From NCBI GenBank assembly GCA_963682175.1, contig OY821771.1, positions 24,386,201 to 24,450,200 on the forward strand: a stretch of DNA of 64,000 bases, in the 5' to 3' direction. Source of the DNA: Triglochin maritima. Lineage: Eukaryota; Streptophyta; Magnoliopsida; Alismatales; Juncaginaceae. The position numbers and the translations under genes were made by a program. This document shows, in pieces, positions 35,735 through 47,539 of this stretch. Below the pieces are notes generated by a model. It ran no database searches. It had not been told where the DNA came from and saw only the letters and a list, made by a program, of their open reading frames with translations. Position 1 is the stretch's first letter. Each line of letters starts with the position of its first letter.

Positions 35735-38700
35735 TCAGAGAGAGGAGTGAGAAGGAGAGAGCGCGGGGCAACAAGAGAGTGGAAAACAAGGAGAAGGAGG
35801 GGGGAGAGAGAGAAGGAAATGGGGAAACAAGGAGAGAGGGAGAGACGGAGGGAGAGACCTAGAAGGAGAAGGAGAGAGAGGAGAGGTGGACAGAGGGGGA
35901 GAGAGTGAGAAGGGCAAGGAGAGAGGGAGGAGAGATGGAGAAGTAGAGAGAACAATAGAGAAGGAGAGCGATAAGGAGCGAAACGGAGAAGGGGAGAGAG
36001 TGAATTAGAGCGAGAAGTAGAGAGAGGAGAGAGAAGGAGACTGTGAATGAAGGAAAAGGAGAGAGACATAGAGAAGGAGAGAGGGCGAGGGAGTCGGTAA
36101 GTGAGCTAGACGGAGAAAGACAAGGAGAAGGAGAGAGAGAAGGAAGTGGAGACTGGAAGGGAAGGAGAGAAGGAAAGAGGGAGGGAGAAGTAGAGACAAA
36201 AGGTAAGGAGAGAGAGAAATAGAGAGAAGGAGAAGGGGGAGAGACAAGGAGAACGAGAGGAGTGAGAGAGAGTGAAGGTGACGGAGAGGAAAAGAAAAGG
36301 GAGGAGGAGAGAGAAGGACAAGCGAAGCAGGAGGTGAGAGATGAGAGAAAGAGAAGAAGGAGGAGAAGGAGACGAGAAGGAGAAGGAGAGAGAGGACAAG
36401 GAGAGAAGAATAAGGTCACACAGAGAGAAGGAGAAGGGGAGAGTAGATAAGGAGTGAGAGGGGAGGACAATGGGAGTGAGAGGGGAGGAGAGCAAGAAGG
36501 AGACGAGGAGAGGAGGGACAGGGGAGGAGGAGGAGGAGAGAGAAGGGAAGAGAGAGAAGAAGGAGGAGAGCGAGAGAGTACGATAGAGTGAGAGAGGATG
36601 GGAGAGAGAGATGGACAAGGAGAGAGAAGTAGAGGGAGAGGGAGGAGGGAAGTAGACGGAGAGAGGGAGAAGAGCGGAGATGGGAAGGAGAAGGAGAGAG
36701 AGGGAAGAGAAGAGAAGCAAGAGGAGATGGCCACCGAGGGAGAGAGAGACAAGAGAGAGAAGGAGAAGGAAAAGGGGAAAGAGAAGGAGGGTATTGAAGT
36801 AGAGGAGAAGGAGAGAGAGGGAAGGAGATTGAAGACGAAGAGTGAAGGATAAGGAGAGAGAAGAGAGAAGATAGAAGGGAAGAGAGAATCAGAGAGAGGA
36901 GTGAGAAGGAGATAGCGCGGGGCAACAAGAGAGTGGAAAACAAGGAGAAGGAGGGGGGAGAGAGAGAAGGAAATGGGGAAACAAGGAGAGAGGGAGAGAC
37001 GGAGGGAGAGAGCTAGAAGGAGAAGGAGAGAGGAGAGGTGGACAGAGGGGGAGAGTGTGAGAAGGGCAAGGAGAGAGGGAGGAGAGATGGAGAAGTAGAG
37101 AGAACAATAGAGAAGGAGAGCGATAAGGAGCGAAACGGAGAAGGGGAGAGAGTGAATTAGAGAGAGGAGTGAGAGAGAGGAGAGAGAAGGAGACTGTGAA
37201 TGAAGGAAAAAGGAGAGAGACATAGAGAAGGAGAGAGGGCGAGGGAGTCAGTAAGTGAGCTAGACGGAGAAAGACAAGGAGAAGGAGAGAGAGAAGGAAG
37301 AGGAGACTGGAAGGGAAGGAGAGAAGGAAAGAGGGAGGGAGAAGTAGAGACAAAAGGTAAGGAGATAGAGAAATAGAGAGAAGGTGAAGGGGAGAGACAA
37401 GGAGAACGAGAGGAGTGAGAGAGAGTGAAGGTGACGGAGAGGAAAAGAAAAGGGAGGAGGAGAGAGAAGGACAAGCGAAGCAGGAGGAGAGAGATGAGAG
37501 AAAGAGAAGGAGGGAGGAGAAGGAGAAGGAGAGAGAGGACAAGGAGAGAAGAATAAGGTCACACAGAGAGAAGGAGAAGGGGAGAGTAGATAAGGAGTGA
37601 GAGGGGAGGACAATGGGGGTGAGAGGGGAGGAGAGCGAGAAGGAGACGAGGAGAGGAGGGACAGGGGAGGAGGAGGAGGAGAGAGAAGGAAAGAGAGAGA
37701 AGAAGGAGGAGAGCGAGAGAGTACGATAGAGTGAGAGAGGAGGGGAGAGAGAGATGGACAAGGAGAGAGAAGTAGAGGGAGGAGGGAAGGAGACGGAGAG
37801 AGGGAGAAGAGCGGAGATGGGAAGGAGAAGGAGAGAGAGGGAAGAGAAGAGAAGCAAGAGGAGAAGGCAAGCGAGGGAGAGAGAGACAAGAGAGAGAAGG
37901 AGAAGGAAAAGGGGAAAGAGAAGGAGGGGTATTGAAGTAGAGGAGAAGGAGAGAGAGGGAAGGAGATTGAAGACGAAGAGTGAAGGATAAGGAGAGAGAA
38001 GACAGAAGATAGAAGGGAAGAGAGAATCAGAGAGAGGAGTGAGAAGGAGAGAGCGCGGGGCAACAAGAGAGTGGAAAACAAGGAGAAGGAGGGGGGAGAG
38101 AGAGAAGGAAATGGGGAAACAAGGAGAGAGGGAGAGACGGAGGGAGAGAGCTAGAAGGAGAAGGAGAGAGAGGAGAGGTGGACAGAGGGGGAGAGAGTGA
38201 GAAGGGCAAGGAGAGAGGGAGGAGAGATGGAGAAGTAGAGAGAACAATAGAGAAGGAGAGCGATAAGGAGCGAAACGGAGAAGGGTAGAGAGTGAATTAG
38301 AGCGAGAAGTGGAGAGAGGAGAGAGAAGGAGACTGTGAATGAAGGAAAAAGGAGAGAGACATAGAGAAGGAGAGAGGGCGAGGGAGTCAGTAAGTGAGCT
38401 AGACGGAGAAAGACAAGGAGAAGGAGAGAGAGAAGGAAGAGGAGACTGGAAGGGAAGGAGAGAAGGAAAGAGGGAGGGAGAAGTAGAGACAAAAGGTAAG
38501 GAGATAGAGAAATAGAGAGAAGGTGAAGGGGATAGACAAGGAGAACGAGAGGAGTGAGAGAGAGTGAAGGTGACGGAGAGGAAAAGAAAAGGGAGGAGGA
38601 GAGAGAAGGACAAGCGAAGCAGGAGGAGAGAGATGAGAGAAAGAGAAGAAGGAGGAGAAGGAGACGAGAAGGAGAAGGAGAGAGAGGACAAGGAGAGAAG

Positions 38701-39190
38701 AATAAGGTCACACAGAGAGAAGGAGAAGGGGAGAGTAGATAAGGAGTGAGAGGGGAGGACAATGGGGGTGAGAGGGGAGGAGAGCGAGAAGGAGACGAGG
38801 AGAGGAGGGACAGGGGAGTAGGAGGAGGAGGAGAGAGAAGGAAAGAGAGAGAAGAAGGAGGAGAGCGAGAGAGTACGATAGAGTGAGAGAGGAGGGGAGA
38901 GAGAGATGGACAAGGAGAGAGAAGTAGAGGGAGAGGGAGAGGGAGGAGGGAAGGAGACGGAGAGAGGGAGAAGAGCGGAGATGGGAAGGAGAAGGAGAGA
39001 GAGGGAAGAGAAGAGAAGCAAGAGGAGAAGGCAAGCGAGGGAGAGAGAGACAAGAGAGAGAAGGAGAAGGAAAAGGGGAAAGAGAAGGAGGGGTATTGAA
39101 GTAGAGGAGAAGGAGAGAGAGGGAAGGAGATTGAAGACGAAGAGTGAAGGATAAGGAGAGAGAAGACAGAAGATAGAAGGGAAGAGAGAA
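35735..39190 (+). repeat. Three-unit higher-order repeat, copy 1 (about 3.45 kb)
   Basis: Units at 35735, 36889 and 38027. Several private variants in the first two units recur 3,449-3,456 bases downstream: GAGAGACCTAG (near 35855 and 39311), GGAAGTGGAGACTGG (near 36142 and 39598), GAGAGCAAGAAGG (near 36488 and 39944), GAGGATGGGAGAG (near 36595 and 40051), GGAAGTAGACGG (near 36649 and 40106), GAGATGGCCA (near 36724 and 40181), and the rearranged AATTAGAGAGAGGAGTGAG (near 37155 and 40604). Confidence 0.82.
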
Positions 39191-41474
39191 TCAGAGAGAG
39201 GAGTGAGAAGGAGAGAGCGCGGGGCAACAAGAGAGTGGAAAACAAGGAGAAGGAGGGGGGAGAGAGAGAAGGAAATGGGGAAACAAGGAGAGAGGGAGAG
39301 ACGGAGGGAGAGACCTAGAAGGAGAAGGAGAGAGAGGAGAGGTGGACAGAGGGGGAGAGAGTGAGAAGGGCAAGGAGAGAGGGAGGAGAGATGGAGAAGT
39401 AGAGAGAACAATAGAGAAGGAGAGCGATAAGGAGCGAAACGGAGAAGGGGAGAGAGTGAATTAGAGCGAGAAGTATAGAGAGGAGAGAGAAGGAGACTGT
39501 GAATGAAGGAAAAGGAGAGAGACATAGAGAAGGAGAGAGGGCGAGGGAGTCGGTAAGTGAGCTAGACGGAGAAAGACAAGGAGAAGGAGAGAGAGAAGGA
39601 AGTGGAGACTGGAAGGGAAGGAGAGAAGGAAAGAGGGAGGGAGAAGTAGAGACAAAAGGTAAGGAGAGAGAGAAATAGAGAGAAGGAGAAGGGGGAGAGA
39701 CAAGGAGAACGAGAGGAGTGAGAGAGAGTGAAGGTGACGGAGAGGAAAAGAAAAGGGAGGAGGAGAGAGAAGGACAAGCGAAGCAGGAGGAGAGAGATGA
39801 GAGAAAGAGAAGAAGGAGGAGAAGGAGACGAGAAGGAGAAGGAGAGAGAGGACAAGGAGAGAAGAATAAGGTCACACAGAGAGAAGGAGAAGGGGAGAGT
39901 AGATAAGGAGTGAGAGGGGAGGACAATGGGAGTGAGAGGGGAGGAGAGCAAGAAGGAGACGAGGAGAGGAGGGACAGGGGAGGAGGAGGAGGAGAGAGAA
40001 GGGAAGAGAGAGAAGAAGGAGGAGAGCGAGAGAGTACGATAGAGTGAGAGAGGATGGGAGAGAGAGATGGACAAGGAGAGAGAAGTAGAGGGAGAGGGAG
40101 GAGGGAAGTAGACGGAGAGAGGGAGAAGAGCGGAGATGGGAAGGAGAAGGAGAGAGAGGGAAGAGAAGAGAAGCAAGAGGAGATGGCCAGCGAGGGAGAG
40201 AGAGACAAGAGAGAGAAGGAGAAGGAAAAGGGGAAAGAGAAGGAGGGTATTGAAGTAGAGGAGAAGGAGAGAGAGGGAAGTAGATTGAAGACGAAGAGTG
40301 AAGGATAAGGAGAGAGAAGATAGAAGGGAAGAGAGAATCAGAGAGAGGAGTGAGAAGGAGAGAGCGCGGGGCAACAAGAGAGTGGAAAACAAGGAGAAGG
40401 AGGGGGGAGAGAGAGAAGGAAATGGGGAAACAAGGAGAGAGGGAGAGACGGAGGGAGAGAGCTAGAAGGAGAAGGAGAGAGGAGAGGTGGACAGAGGGGG
40501 AGAGTGTGAGAAGGGCAAGGAGAGAGGGAGGAGAGATGGAGAAGTAGAGAGAACAATAGAGAAGGAGAGCGATAAGGAGCGAAACGGAGAAGGGGAGAGA
40601 GTGAATTAGAGAGAGGAGTGAGAGAGAGGAGAGAGAAGGAGACTGTGAATGAAGGAAAAAGGAGAGAGACATAGAGAAGGAGAGAGGGCGAGGGAGTCAG
40701 TAAGTGAGCTAGACGGAGAAAGACAAGGAGAAGGAGAGAGAGAAGGAAGAGGAGACTGGAAGGGAAGGAGAGAAGGAAAGAGGGAGGGAGAAGTAGAGAC
40801 AAAAGGTAAGGAGATAGAGAAATAGAGAGAAGGTGAAGGGGAGAGACAAGGAGAACGAGAGGAGTGAGAGAGAGTGAAGGTGACGGAGAGGAAAAGAAAA
40901 GGGAGGAGGAGAGAGAAGGACAAGCGAAGCAGGAGGAGAGAGATGAGAGAAAGAGAAGGAGGGAGGAGAAGGAGAAGGAGAGAGAGGACAAGGAGAGAAG
41001 AATAAGGTCACACAGAGAGAAGGAGAATGGGAGAGTAGATAAGGAGTGAGAGGGGAGGACAATGGGGGTGAGAGGGGAGGAGAGCGAGAAGGAGACGAGG
41101 AGAGGAGGGACAGGGGAGGAGGAGGAGGAGAGAGAAGGAAAGAGAGAGAAGAAGGAGGAGAGCGAGAGAGTACGATAGAGTGAGAGAGGAGGGGAGAGAG
41201 AGATGGACAAGGAGAGAGAAGTAGAGGGAGAGGGAGGAGGGAAGGAGACGGAGAGAGGGAGAAGAGCAGAGATGGGAAGGAGAAGGAGAGAGAGGGAAGA
41301 GAAGAGAAGAAAGAGGAGAAGGCAAGCGAGGGAGAGAGAGACAAGAGAGAGAAGGAGAAGGAAAAGGGGAAAGAGAAGGAGGGGTATTGAAGTAGAGGAG
41401 AAGGAGAGAGAGGGAAGGAGATTGAAGACGAAGAGTGAATGATAAGGAGAGAGAAGATAGAAGGGAAGAGAGAA
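39191..41474 (+). repeat. Three-unit higher-order repeat, partial copy 2 (two units)
   Basis: Units at 39191 and 40338 correspond to the units at 35735 and 36889, sharing at least seven private variants at a constant offset. The third unit is not repeated: the next unit, at 41475, is the one expanded internally to 1,473 bases. Copy-private differences such as AAGTATAGAG near 39470 and GGAAGTAGATTG near 40278 show divergence after the duplication. Confidence 0.76.
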
Positions 41475-41697
41475 TCAGAGAGAGGAGTGAGAAGAAGAGA
41501 GCGCGGGGCAACAAGAGAGTGGAAAACAAGGAGAAGGAGGGGGGAGAGAGAGAAGGAAATGGGGAAACAAGGAGAGAGGGAGAGACGGAGGGAGAGAGCT
41601 AGAAGGAGAAGGCGAGAGAGGAGAGGTGGACAGAGGGGGAGAGAGTGAGAAGGAAAAGGAGAGAGGGAGGAGAGATGGAGAAGTAGAGAGAACAATA

Positions 41698-41870
41698 GAA
41701 AAGGAGAGCGATAAGGAGAGAGGGGGAGAAGGAGAAGGGGAGAGTAGGAGAAGGGGGAGAGGGAAGGGGGAGAAGGAGAGCGATAAGGAGAGAGGGAGAG
41801 AAGGAGAAGGAGAGCGATAAGGAGAAAGGGAGAGAAGGAGAAGGGGGAGAGGGAAGGAGAAGGAAATGGG
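41698..41870 (+). repeat. Filler and breakpoint of a ~307-base internal duplication
   Basis: The unit at 41475 is about 311 bases too long. Its sequence runs normally to GAGAGCGATAAGG at 41704 and then enters simple GA-rich filler in which GAGAGCGATAAGG returns at 41776 and 41810. It re-enters the monomer at AGGAAATGGGGAAAC (41861), already used at 41554, an offset of 307. About 300 bases of the monomer are therefore present twice. This looks like replication slippage or unequal exchange with short repeated filler at the junction. Confidence 0.8.
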
Positions 41871-44800
41871 GAAACAAGGAGAGAGGGAGAGACGGAGGGA
41901 GAGAGCTAGAAGGAGAAGGAGTGAGAGGAGAGGTGGACAGAGGGGGAGAGAGTGAGAAGGGCAAGGAGAGAGGGAGGAGAGATGGAGAAGTAGAGAGAAC
42001 AATAGAGAAGGAGAGCGATAAGGAGCGAAACGGAGAAGGGGAGAGAGTGAATTAGAGCGAGAAGTGGAGAGAGGAGAGAGAAGGAGACTGTGAATGAAGG
42101 AAAAGGAGAGAGACATAGAGAAGGAGAGAGGGCGAGGGAGTCGGTAAGTGAGCTAGACGGAGAAAGACAAGGAGAAGGAGAGAGAGAAGGAAGAGGAGAC
42201 TGGAAGGGAAGGAGAGAAGGAAAGAGGGAGGGAGAAGTAGAGCCAAAAGGTAAGGAGAGAGAGAAATAGAGAGAAGGAGAAGGGGGAGAGACAAGGAGAA
42301 CGAGAGGAGTGAGAGAGAGTGAAGGCGACGGAGAGGAAAAGAAAAGGGAGGAGGAGGAGAGAGAAGGACAAGCGAAGCAGGAGGAGGGAGATGAGAGAAA
42401 GAGAAGGAGGGAGGAGAAGGAGACGAGAAGGAGAAGGAGAGAGAGGACAAGGAGAGAAGAATAAGGTCACACAGAGAGAAGGAGAAGGGGAGAGTAGATA
42501 AGGAGTGAGGGAGAGGGGAGGACAATGGGGGTGAGAGGGGAGGAGAGCGAGAAGGAGACGAGGAGAGGAGGGACAGGGGAGTAGGAGGAGGAGGAGAGAG
42601 AAGGAAAGAGAGAGAAGAAGGAGGAGAGCGAGAGAGTACGATAGAGTGAGAGAGGATGGGAGAGAGAGATGGACAAGGAGAGAGAAGTAGAGGGAGAGGG
42701 AGGAGGGAAGTAGACGGAGAGAGGGAGAAGAGCGGAGATGGGAAGGAGAAGGAGAGAGAGGGAAGAGAAGAGAAGCAAGAGGAGAAGGCAAGCGAGGGAG
42801 AGAGAGACAAGAGAGAGAAGGAGAAGGAAAAGGGGAAAGAGAAGGAGGGGTATTGAAGTAGAGGAGAAGGAGAGAGAGGGAAGGAGATTGAAGACGAAGA
42901 GTGAAGGATAAGGAGAGAGAAGACAGAAGATAGAAGGGAAGAGAGAATCAGAGAGAGGAGTGAGAAGGAGAGAGCGCGGGGCAACAAGAGAGTGGAAAAC
43001 AAGGAGAAGGAGGGGGGAGAGAGGGAAGGAAATGGGGAAACAGGGAGAGAGGGAGAGACGGAGGGAGAGAGCTAGAAGGAGAAGGAGAGAGAGGAGAGGT
43101 GGACAGAGGGGGAGAGAATGAGAAGGGCAAGGAGAGAGGGAGGAGAGATGGAGAAGTAGAGAGAACAATAGAGAATGAGAGCGATAAGGAGCGAAACGGA
43201 GAAGGGGAGAGAGTGAATTAGAGCGAGAAGTGGAGAGAGGAGAGAGAAGGAGACTGTGAATGAAGGAAAAGGAGAGAGACATAGAGAAGGAGAGAGGGCG
43301 AGGGAGTCGGTAAGTGAGCTAGACGGAGAAAGACAAGGAGAAGGAGAGAGAGAAGGAAGAGGAGACTGGAAGGGAAGGAGAGAAGGAAAGAGGGAGGGAG
43401 AAGTAGACACAAAAGGTAAGGAGAGAGAGAAATAGAGAGAAGGAGAAGGGGGAGAGACAAGGAGAACGAGAGGAGTGAGAGAGAGTGAAGGCGACGGAGA
43501 GGAAAAGAAAAGGGAGGAGGAGGAGAGAGAAGGACAAGCGAAGCAGGAGGAGGGAGATGAGAGAAAGAGAAGGAGGGAGGAGAAGGAGACGAGAAGGAGA
43601 AGGAGAGAGAGGACAAGGAGAGAAGAATAAGGTGACACAGAGAAGGAGAAGGGGAGAGTAGATAAGGAGTGAGAGGGGAGGACAATGGGGGTGAGAGGGG
43701 AGGAGAGCGAGAAGGAGACGAGGAGAGGAGGGACAGGGGAGTAGGAGGAGGAGGAGAGAGAAGGACAGAGAGAGAAGAAGGAGGAGAGCGAGAGAGTACG
43801 ATAGAGTGAGAGAGGAGGGGAGAGAGAGATGGACAAGGAGAGAGAAGTAGAGGGAGAGGGAGGAGGGAAGGAGACGGAGAGAGGGAGAAGAGCGGAGATG
43901 GGAAGGAGAAGGAGAGAGAGGGGAAGAGAAGAGAAGCAAGAGGAGAAGGCAAGCGAGGGAGAGAGAGACAAGAGAGAGAAGGAGAAGGAAAAGGGGAAAG
44001 AGAAGGAGGGGTATTGAAGTAGAGGAGAAGGAGAGAGAGGGAAGGAGATTGAAGACGAAGAGTAAAGGATAAGGAGAGAGAAGACAGAAGATAGAAGGGA
44101 AGAGAGAATCAGAGAGAGGAGTGAGAAGGAGAGAGCGCGGGGCAACAAGAGAGTGGAAAACAAGGAGAAGGAGGGGGGAGAGAGAGAAGGAAATGGGGAA
44201 ACAGGGAGAGAGGGAGAGACGGAGGGAGAGAGCTAGAAGGAGAAGGAGAGAGAGGAGAGGTGGACAGAGGGGGAGAGAGTGAGAAGGGCAAGGAGAGAGG
44301 GAGGAGAGATGGAGAAATAGAGAGAACAATAGAGAAGTAGAGCGATAAGGAGCAAAACGGAGAAGGGGAGAGAGTGAATTAGAGCGAGAAGTGGAGAGAG
44401 GAGAGAGAAGGAGACTGTGAATGAAGGAAAAGGAGAGAGACATAGAGAAGGAGAGAGGGCGAGGGAGTCGGTAAGTGAGCTCGACGGAGAAAGACTAGGA
44501 GAAGGAGAGAGAGAAGGAAGAGGAGACTGGAAGGGAAGGAGAGAAGGAATGAGGGAGGGAGAAGTAGAGACAAAAGGTAAGGAGAGAGAGAAATAGAGAG
44601 AAGGAGAAGGGGGAGAGACAAGGAGAACGAGAGGAGTGAGAGAGAGTGAAGGCGACGGAGAGGAAAAGAAAAGGGAGGAGGAGGAGAGAGAAGGACAAGC
44701 GAAGCAGGAGGAGGGAGATGAGAGAAAGAGAAGGAGGGAGGAGAAGGAGACGAGAAGGAGAAGGAGAGAGAGGACAAGGAGAGAAGAATAAGGTCACACA

Positions 44801-45996
44801 GAGAGAAGGAGAAGGGGAGAGTAGATAAGGAGTGAGAGGGGAGGACAATGGGGGTGAGAGGGGAGGAGAGCGAGAAGGAGACGAGGAGAGGAGGGACAGG
44901 GGAGGAGGAGGAGGAGGAGAGAGAAGGAAAGAGAGAGAAGAAGGAGGAGAGCGAGAGAGTACGATAGAGTGAGAGAGGAGGGGAGAGAGAGATGGACAAG
45001 GAGAGAGAAGTAGAGGGAGAGGGAGGAGGGAAGGAGACGGAGAGAGGGAGAAGAGCGGAGATGGGAAGGAGAAGGAGAGAGAGGGAAGATAAGAGAAGCA
45101 AGAGGAGAAGGCAAGCGAGGGAGAGAGAGACAAGAGAGAGAAGGAGAAGGAAAAGGGGAAAGAGAAGGAGGGGTATTGAAGTAGAGGAGAAGGAGAGAGA
45201 GGGAAGGAGATTGAAGACGAAGAGTGAAGGATAAGGAGAGAGAAGACAGAAGATAGAAGGGAAGAGAGAATCAGAGAGAGGAGTGAGAAGGAGAGAGCGC
45301 GGGGCAACAAGAGAGTGGAAAACAAGGAGAAGGAGGGGGGAGAGAGAGAAGGAAATGAGGAAACAAGGAGAGAGGGAGAGACGGAGGGAGAGAGCTAGAA
45401 GGAGGAGAGAGAGGAGAGGTGGACAGAGGGGGAGAGAGTGAGAAGGGCAAGGAGAGAGGGAGGAGAGATGGAGAAGTAGAGAGAACAATAGAGAATGAGA
45501 GCGATAAGGAGCGAAACGGAGAAGGGGAGAGAGTGAATTAGAGCGAGAAGTGGAGAGAGGAGAGAGAAGGAGACTGTAAATGAAGGAAAAGGAGAGAGAC
45601 ATAGAGAAGGAGAGAGGGCGAGGGAGTCGGTAAGTGAGCTAGACGGAGAAAGACAAGGAGAAGGAGAGAGAGAAGGAAGAGGAGACTGGAAGGGAAGGAG
45701 AGAAGGAAAGAGGGAGGGAGAAGTAGAGACAAAAGGTAAGGAGAGAGAGAAATAGAGAGAAGGAGATGGGGGAGAGACAAGGAGAACGAGAGGAGTGAGA
45801 GAGAGTGAAGGCGACTGAGAGGAAAAGAAAAGGGAGGAGGAGGAGAGAGAAGGACAAGCGAAGCAGGAGGAGGGAGATGAGAGAAAGAGAAGGAGGGAGG
45901 AGAAGGAGACGAGAAGGAGAAGGAGAGAGAGGACAAGGAGAGAAGAATAAGGTCACACAGAGAGAAGGAGAAGGGGAGAGTAGATACGGAGTGAGA

Positions 45997-46040
45997 GGGG
46001 AGGACAATGGGGGTGAGAGGGGAGGACAATGGGGGTGAGA
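45997..46040 (+). repeat. 22-base tandem duplication, G-run rich
   Basis: Two perfect copies (45997-46018 and 46019-46040) of a 22-base unit containing GGGG, AGGACAAT, GGGGG and TGAGA. Other units have it once. The result is five runs of four or five G within about 48 bases (45997-46044), separated by 8- and 5-base loops, compared with three such runs in normal units. It explains most of the length of the 1,181-base unit at 45271. Confidence 0.85.
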
Positions 46041-46451
46041 GGGGAGGAGAGCGAGAAGGAGACGAGGAGAGGAGGGACAGGGGAGGAGGAGGAGGAGGAG
46101 AGAGAAGGAAAGAGAGAGAAGAAGGAGGAGAGCGAGAGACTACGATAGAGTGAGAGAGGAGGGGAGAGAGAGATGGACAAGGAGAGAGAAGTAGAGGGAG
46201 AGGGAGGAGGGAAGGAGACGGAGAGAGGGAGAAGAGCGGAGATGGGAAGGAGAAGGAGAGAGAGGGAAGATAAGAGAAGCAAGAGGAGAAGGCAAGCGAG
46301 GGAGAGAGAGACAAGAGAGAGAAGGAGAAGGAAAAGGGGAAAGAGAAGGAGGGGTATTGAAGTAGAGGAGAAGGAGAGAGAGGGAAGGAGATTGAAGACG
46401 AAGAGTGAAGGATAAGGAGAGAGAAGACAGAAGATAGAAGGGAAGAGAGAA

Positions 46452-47539
46452 TCAGAGAGAGGAGTGAGAAGGAGAGAGCGCGGGGCAACAAGAGAGTGGA
46501 AAACAAGGAGAAGGAGGGGAGAGAGAGAAGGAAATGGGGAAACAAGGAGAGAGGGAGAGACGGAGGGAGAGAGCTAGAAGGAGAAGGAGAGAGAGGAGAG
46601 GTGGACAGAGGGGGAGAGAGTGAGAAGGGCAAGGAGAGAGGGAGGAGAGATGGAGAAGTAGAGAGAACAATAGAGAAGGAGAGCGATAAGGAGCGAAACG
46701 GAGAAGGGGAGAGAGTGAATTAGCGCGAGAAGTGGAGAGAGGAGAGAGAAGGAGACTGTGAATGAAGGAAAAGGAGAGAGACATAGAGAAGGAGAGAGGG
46801 TGAGGGAGTCGGTAAGTGAGCTAGACGGAGAAAGACAAGGAGAAGGAAGAGGAGACTGGAGGGGAAGGAGAGAAGGAAAGAGGGAGGGAGAAGTAGAGAC
46901 AAAAGGTAAGGAGAGAGAGAAATAGAGAGAAGGAGAAGGGGGAGAGACAAGGAGAACGAGAGGAGTAAGAGAGAGTGAAGGCGACGGAGAGGAAAAGAAA
47001 AGGGAGGAGGAGGAGAGAGAAGGACAAGCGAAGCAGGAGGAGGGAGATGAGAGAAAGAAAAGGAGGGAGGAGAAGGAGACGAGAAGGAGAAGGAGAGAGA
47101 GGACAAGGAGAGAAGAATAAGGTCACACAGAGAGAAGGAGAAGGGGAGAGTAGATAAGGAGTGAGGGACAGGGGGGGAGGAGGAGGAGGAGAGAGAAGGA
47201 AAGAGAGAGAAGGAGGAGAGCGAGAGAGTACGATAGAGTGAGAGAGGAGGGGAGAGAGAGATGGACAAGGAGAGAGAAGTAGAGGGAGAGGGAGGAGGGA
47301 AGGAGACGGAGAGAGGGAGAAGAGCGGAGATGGGAAGGAGAAGGAGAGAGAGGGAAGATAAGAGAAGCAAGAGGAGAAGGCAAGCGAGGGAGAGAGAGAC
47401 AAGAGAGAGAAGGAGAAGGAAAAGGGGAAAGAGAAGGAGGGGTATTGAAGTAGAGGAGAAGGAGAGAGAGGGAAGGACGTTGAAGACGAAGAGTGAAGGA
47501 TAAGGAGAGAGAAGACAGAAGATAGAAGGGAAGAGAGAA
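46452..47539 (+). repeat. Satellite unit shortened by several deletions (1,088 bases)
   Basis: About 74 bases are missing relative to its 1,162-base neighbours. The main loss is about 57 bases at 47160-47170, where GTGAG is joined directly to GGACAGG and the CAATGGGGG segment is lost. About 12 bases of GA-run are missing near 46845, and a few bases near 46515 and 47208. The deletions fall between short direct repeats, as expected of slippage. Confidence 0.78.

Noticed and set aside
36889..39525. 878-residue open frame on the − strand, and similar 200-800-residue Ser/Leu/Pro-rich frames throughout (for example 61437-63767)
   Set aside because: The − strand is polypyrimidine, so stop codons are rare by composition. 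The frames recur once per satellite unit, overlap in several frames, and their ends change with single-base indels. There is no domain or coding signature.
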